A DNA stretch of 64,000 nt from Garcia nutans (lineage: Eukaryota > Streptophyta > Magnoliopsida > Malpighiales > Euphorbiaceae): NCBI GenBank assembly GCA_947685225.1, contig CANTUV010000008.1, positions 36,758,001 to 36,822,000 on the forward strand, written 5' to 3'. The stretch's first letter is position 1. The number at the start of each line of letters is the position of its first letter. Under the pieces are notes generated by a model. That model was not told the origin of the DNA. It saw only the letters and a list, made by a program, of their open reading frames with translations, and did not search any database. Position numbers and translations under genes: made by a program. This document shows positions 59,798-64,000 of the stretch, in pieces.

Positions 59798-62017
59798 TGT
59801 AGACCCTTAATTTTTGACCCAGTCCGGTCCAATATATTTTATTTAGTCCAAAATAATTTATGTTGTCTAATATATTTTAATTGGTCCAAAATAAATTTTG
59901 TTATCTTAATTAAATAATTTTTACTTTATTATCTAATTTTTATCAATAAAAAATAAAAATAAAAGTCAAAAAATAAAAATAAAAATAAAAATCTGTGACG
60001 GAAAAATCGGCGACGAAAAAAATCGTCGCCAAAAATTCTAGCTGGCTTGGCCGTGGGCCATTTCGCCCGCAGGATGTGAAATGGCCCGCAGGCCTACTCT
60101 TTGCCCCCTGCCGCAGCCAACTACGGTAGATTTTTTTTGCCAGCGCAATTTTTCCTGCGGTAAATTTTTTCGGCAGAGAAATTTTCCAACGTAAATTTTT
60201 TGAAACCTAATACAATTAGGTTTCGGTTTCATTTTCTTATTAAATATGGTATGCCATGTGTAACTAGAAAAAACCAATAAAAAAACCTCTATAAATAACA
60301 ACACAAAAGGGAGGAAATCATTCAGAATTAGGAACAAAAATTGGAGAATTGTAAACCGAATCTGTGAAGGATAGGCAGCAAATCAATTTGACTTTTTAAG
60401 AGCAACAAGCAATGCATTAAAAAAGGAATCAAAGGCAGCAACTGTCTTTGTTCTTGTTCATCCAAGAAGAATTATTTTTTGGAGGAATCAACAAAAAGAG
60501 GTATGTATTAAATTCGTCGGTTATTTTTTCACAGTAACATAAACTATATAATTGTGGCTTTCAAAATCAAAATCCCATAACTTTAATTTAGCTTTTCAAA
60601 AGTTAAAAACACTAATTCGTTGCTTTATTTTCTAAAGAATTTAAAGTTATTAATTTAGTTTCTTCAAAACCCCAAAATCCTAATTTACTTTCCAAATCAT
60701 TAAAACCCTTAAATAATATGCTGTCTCTTTCCAAAAGCCTTAAAAACTACCTTTTTTTGCTTTATAAACTTTAAATCGTTGTTGTATTTTCATAAAACTC
60801 TCTAAAAATATTCAATTGCTTTTTCCAAATTCTAAAATTCTAAGATCACCCGAAACCCTAATTCAAAACTTCTAAAACCCTAATTCAATTCCAAACCTAA
60901 AATAGTAAACTCTGACCCCTTTCAAACCTTAAACCCCTACCTTTTTTAAAGTTTTAATCCTTTAAAACTTTAAAACCATAAAACCACAAATATTTTAAAT
61001 TTACACAGTAAGCTTGAAATCATCATTTAAAACCATGAATCAAAAGTACTTTAAAGTGTTTAAAACCCTAGTTTCATGATTTCACCATTCAAACCTTAAT
61101 TTGTTTAATCAAAAAGTCTTGCCAAACTTTTTTAAAACATAAAACCTCAATCTATTTTAATTCCATAAAAAAGTCACAGTAGTCTAATTTTATGAATTCC
61201 AAAACCTTAACACATGAGATAAAGAACCCTAAATGGAAATAGTAGCTATAATTTGGATTTTTACTTACCTTATTCAATTCCATATTTGATCATGCTTTGT
61301 TTTATTTCTTATGCTTTAATTAATTTAAATTCAATGCTTGGTTTATTTTATTTATCATGGATGGATGTTTACTTTTTATTGATATTTGGTACCTTTGATG
61401 AATGATTTATTTATTATGAATGGTTATTTACTTTTATCAATTTATTTAGATTTCCAAATGTTGTAAGAGGTATGTTTCCAGTTGGTGGGTACCTCATTTA
61501 AACATCATGTAATTTAATTTGCTTTTCTATTTTAGAACCTATGTAAAGGGCATGTTTCTACCTTTCGGTGGGTGTCCTATTTAGGCATGTGATGTAAGGA
61601 CATGTTTCCTTCCTTGGATGGGTGTCCATTTATTTGCTTTGTTTGGACATTGCTTTGATTTTAATATAATGATGCCTTCTTTTAATTATTGTGTGTAATA
61701 TGGATAATGTTGTTATATTTAAGAATTTTATAATATTAAGACCTGTAAAGGAGGCCGGTTCCAATGAACTGGGCGTTGTAGGGGTGCTGGGCCATTTCTT
61801 ACCTTCCCCACACATACCCAACTTTCCGAACCCATTAGGGGGTTGGGGATTCCTTAGGAATTGAGTCATCCACCCCTTTCTTTTTTCCCAACCCATCCGG
61901 GTGGCGACTCTAGTGCATTCAGACTTAGGTCCGTGTTCTCTAAGGCCCCGAGCCTAAACAGTGCCGAAGTCGCAAGAACCATTCCACCGGGAGTGGGGGT
62001 AAAAATCCCCGTTCACA
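59798..62017 (+). repeat. 5' LTR of element P (2220 bp)
   Basis: It starts TGTAGACCC and ends GTTCACA before a primer site. It is the longest of the family here because of an extended AAACCCTAA-rich stretch (about 60540-61220). It has a palindromic U3 block at 60000-60150 (ATTTCGCCCGCAGG/GAAATGGCCCGCAGG), a TATA box at 60290 and hairpins such as GAGGTA/TACCTC (61467-61472 with 61490-61495). Confidence 0.87.
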
Positions 62018-63092
62018 GTGGCAACTCCACTAGGGATAAGAGAATTTGATTCCGTTGGTCTTTATATTATTCTATTCTTTCTTATAATGATATTATCCAT
62101 TGCATCATCTTAGATTGCATCGTGTGCGTGAGTTAGGATGCCCGTGTTACCCGTGTTATGTTATGTAAGGGATACCATACTTTCACTCAAGGTATGGAGA
62201 TCGAGCATGGCATAACCACTCATAGCCTCGTACCATTTGTTATATACTTCCTATGGGAACCTAAGCCTTTTTACCCAAAGACTAAAGCTCATGTAATTGG
62301 CCTAGTTACTTTCCTTAGGTTTTCCCCAAATGCATGTTGTTTGACTATGGTTAATTTGTTTTGGCTTAAATCATGGCTTATTTGGTTTGTTCTTTTTCTA
62401 ATATGACCTAAGTATATTGTAAGCTCAAAAGAAATTTTTCTTTAAAGTCCAAAAGACCAAAGCTATTTTTCAAAATTTTTAAGATGGTCCTTGGACATAA
62501 GACTTTTCTAAAAATAAATCAAAAATTCTTTGGCCCATGGCCCAAATACTAAGCCCAAAATCCATTTTTCTAAAAATCTTTTACAATGGGCTTAGAAAAA
62601 GAACTATTTTCACCCAACCTTTTCTTATAAAGAGCTTACAAATTATTTGGGTCAATTGCGAAATACCAAAAATCAATTGTGGGCCTAGTTTACACTAAGA
62701 ATAAATTAACCATGGGCTTGTTTTTGGTATGAACCATTAGTTACCTTTTTTCAAGTGAGAAATCGATCTATAATAAACCTCTTAATTTAGTTGTAATCCA
62801 ATATATCATAAAAGCTACTATAGTTGGTTCAATGAATTAAAACCTAATTAATAGGAATTATCATGGATTGATTTCCATTTTCGAAAATATAACTATTGGT
62901 TGAAACATCCGAGGGAATTATTCGAAAGCAAGATACCCCATGTTGGTATTTTGTTAACCATATACCTAGGAAAAGGGACCCACCATTCGTGTGTGGATGT
63001 TATAAGGTTGGAAGGAAAGTCCTATTTATCCTTATTTATTGATTGTTTGTGCATACATGCATACATTTGCATCTCATATCATTGATCCTCTC
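62018..63092 (+). promoter_or_regulatory. Primer site and leader of P
   Basis: The primer site TGGCAACTCCACTAGGGA (62019-62036) differs from O at two places. The leader parallels 45813-46875 in N and stops at 63092, before gag, where Q begins. No coding sequence is reached. Confidence 0.75.
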
Positions 63093-63429
63093 TGTTTTAT
63101 TAGTTTTTGTCATAGAATTGTATCTTATTTATTATAAAGATTATTGTTTTCTTTAGGTATTTTGGTAGTTTTAATCTGTTTATTTAGTGTTTTCATCAAT
63201 TTTGGTAGTTTTAATTTATTTCAGTGTTTATATCATTTTTGTTCTAGTTTTTAGTGTGGTGTTTATGTGTTGTTGGTTAATGTTTATTTGATTCTTGTTT
63301 AAAGTTTGTTTAAGTGTTTGTTTTAGGTTAATATGCAAATTATTTCCTTGGAAGAAAGAATAGCATGAAGCAGAGGGCAAAACCAAGGAACCAAGAGAGA
63401 AGGAAAATTTGGGCAGTAACTGACACATT

Positions 63430-63705
63430 CAGGTGACACGGCCAAGCCACTAGCCATGCCACATGACACGTCCAGGAGCTTGGCCGTGTCCCACACTTAG
63501 CCAAGGAAGAAACCAAAGAAAGAAGAGCAAAGAATGAAGAGAGCCGTAGGTGACACACTCAGGTGACACTGACACGGCCAGGAGCTTGGCCGTGTCACAC
63601 TCCATTCCAAAGAGGTAAATATGAAGCAGAAGCAGACACATTTAGTGACATGGCCAAGCCACTGGCCGTGTCACATGACACGGCCACCAGCTTGGCCGTG
63701 TCACT
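63430..63705. repeat. ACACGGCC...GGCCGTGTC palindromes in Q
   Basis: Four or five units such as GACACGGCCAAGCC..GGCCGTGTCAC occur in about 275 bases, with variants AGGAGCTTGGCC and ACCAGCTTGGCC. They are similar in word and form to those in A at 3388-3640. Confidence 0.82.
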
Positions 63706-63755
63706 CCATGGACTAAAGGAAGAAAGAAAATGCAGATTTTTGGAGCGGGGTTTCG

Positions 63756-63763
63756 TATAAATA
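63756..63763 (+). promoter_or_regulatory. TATA box of Q
   Basis: TATAAATA in a GC-poor context 50 bases after the palindrome block, followed by an AGGGTTTT stretch where transcripts of this type usually begin. Confidence 0.55.
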
Positions 63764-64000
63764 AGAGGATTAGGGTTTTTAAAAAGGGGGGAGATTTTGA
63801 TTAGCCGTCAAACATGAACTTAGGGTTTCCATTTTGTTTTCTTAGGGAATTTTGATTACACTTTGATGCAAAACAATCTAGATTAAATTTGTTTTTGCCA
63901 TTGCAACATTCTTCTAGCAAAGATCTGGACAAGAGATTCTTCAGTAGCTAAAGGGAGTTTGTAATTTGGTTTTGTTCTCAAACTTTATCTCTTAAGTTTC

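Larger units (their letters stand above)
63093..64000 (+). repeat. Element Q: probable LTR, left end
   Basis: Unrelated sequence replaces the P leader at 63093, beginning TGTTTTATTAG, a plausible LTR start. It contains ACACGGCC palindromes (63430-63705), TATAAATA at 63756-63763, and AGGGTTTT-type sequence downstream, an arrangement typical of an LTR promoter. The family is not recognised, and no coding region falls in the window. The start is inferred from the break in homology with O and N. Confidence 0.6.

Noticed and set aside
44143..62017. A tandem LTR-interior-LTR-interior-LTR array made by unequal recombination
   Set aside because: The TSD CAATC on both sides of 48195-57708 and the exact continuation of the N interior across it show a nested insertion instead.

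Overview
This window looks like a transposable-element desert from a large, AT-rich plant nuclear genome, probably an angiosperm. I cannot name the species. I found no host gene, tRNA, rRNA or CRISPR. Almost every base belongs to an LTR retrotransposon, solo LTR or fragment. Two groups dominate. The first is Ty3/gypsy chromoviruses with an initiator-Met tRNA primer site, LTRs that begin TGTAA/TGTAG and end GTTACA, and a chromodomain at the end of pol. The second is Tat/Ogre-like elements with LTRs that begin TGTAGACCC, a Gly-Thr-Gly-rich Arg-tRNA-type primer site (TGGCGACTCCACTGGGGA), gag only, and a 3' minisatellite.

I label the elements A to Q. Target-site duplications (TSDs) and broken LTRs give a consistent nesting order. 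The oldest layer, L, is in the middle (36364-38646 and 43968-44142). To the left, L is interrupted by M, M by K, K by F/G, F by C, C by B, and B by A, the youngest. C also holds D/E, and F holds solo LTR H. To the right, the LTR of L holds solo LTR I (which itself holds solo LTR J) and element N. N holds the complete element O and is then cut by P, which is cut by Q.

Left to right: A gag-protease ORF and LTR (1-4510); end of the B LTR (4511-6539); C LTR (6540-7375); complete non-autonomous element D/E (7376-17685); rest of C (17686-19203); F LTR with H inside (19204-24783); F/G non-coding interior (24784-28267); G LTR (28268-31405); decayed K pol and palindromic K LTR (31406-34609); M LTR (34610-36363); L interior and LTR with I and J (36364-44142); N, O, N (44143-59797); P (59798-63092); Q (63093-64000).

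The only undamaged coding sequence is the 616-codon partial gag-protease ORF of A. K pol has nine internal stops and the two Tat-like gag copies have stops too, in line with their deeper nesting. D/E and F/G have 3.1-3.2 kb LTRs and a 3.5-3.9 kb interior without coding capacity (LARD-like). K, whose LTR starts like those of H, C and I, may represent their coding relative. The most notable signals are structural: a roughly 300 bp variable cassette bounded by inverted repeats in nine chromovirus LTRs, a tandem double hairpin near it, covarying hairpins in the Tat-like LTRs, and a palindromic LTR in K.
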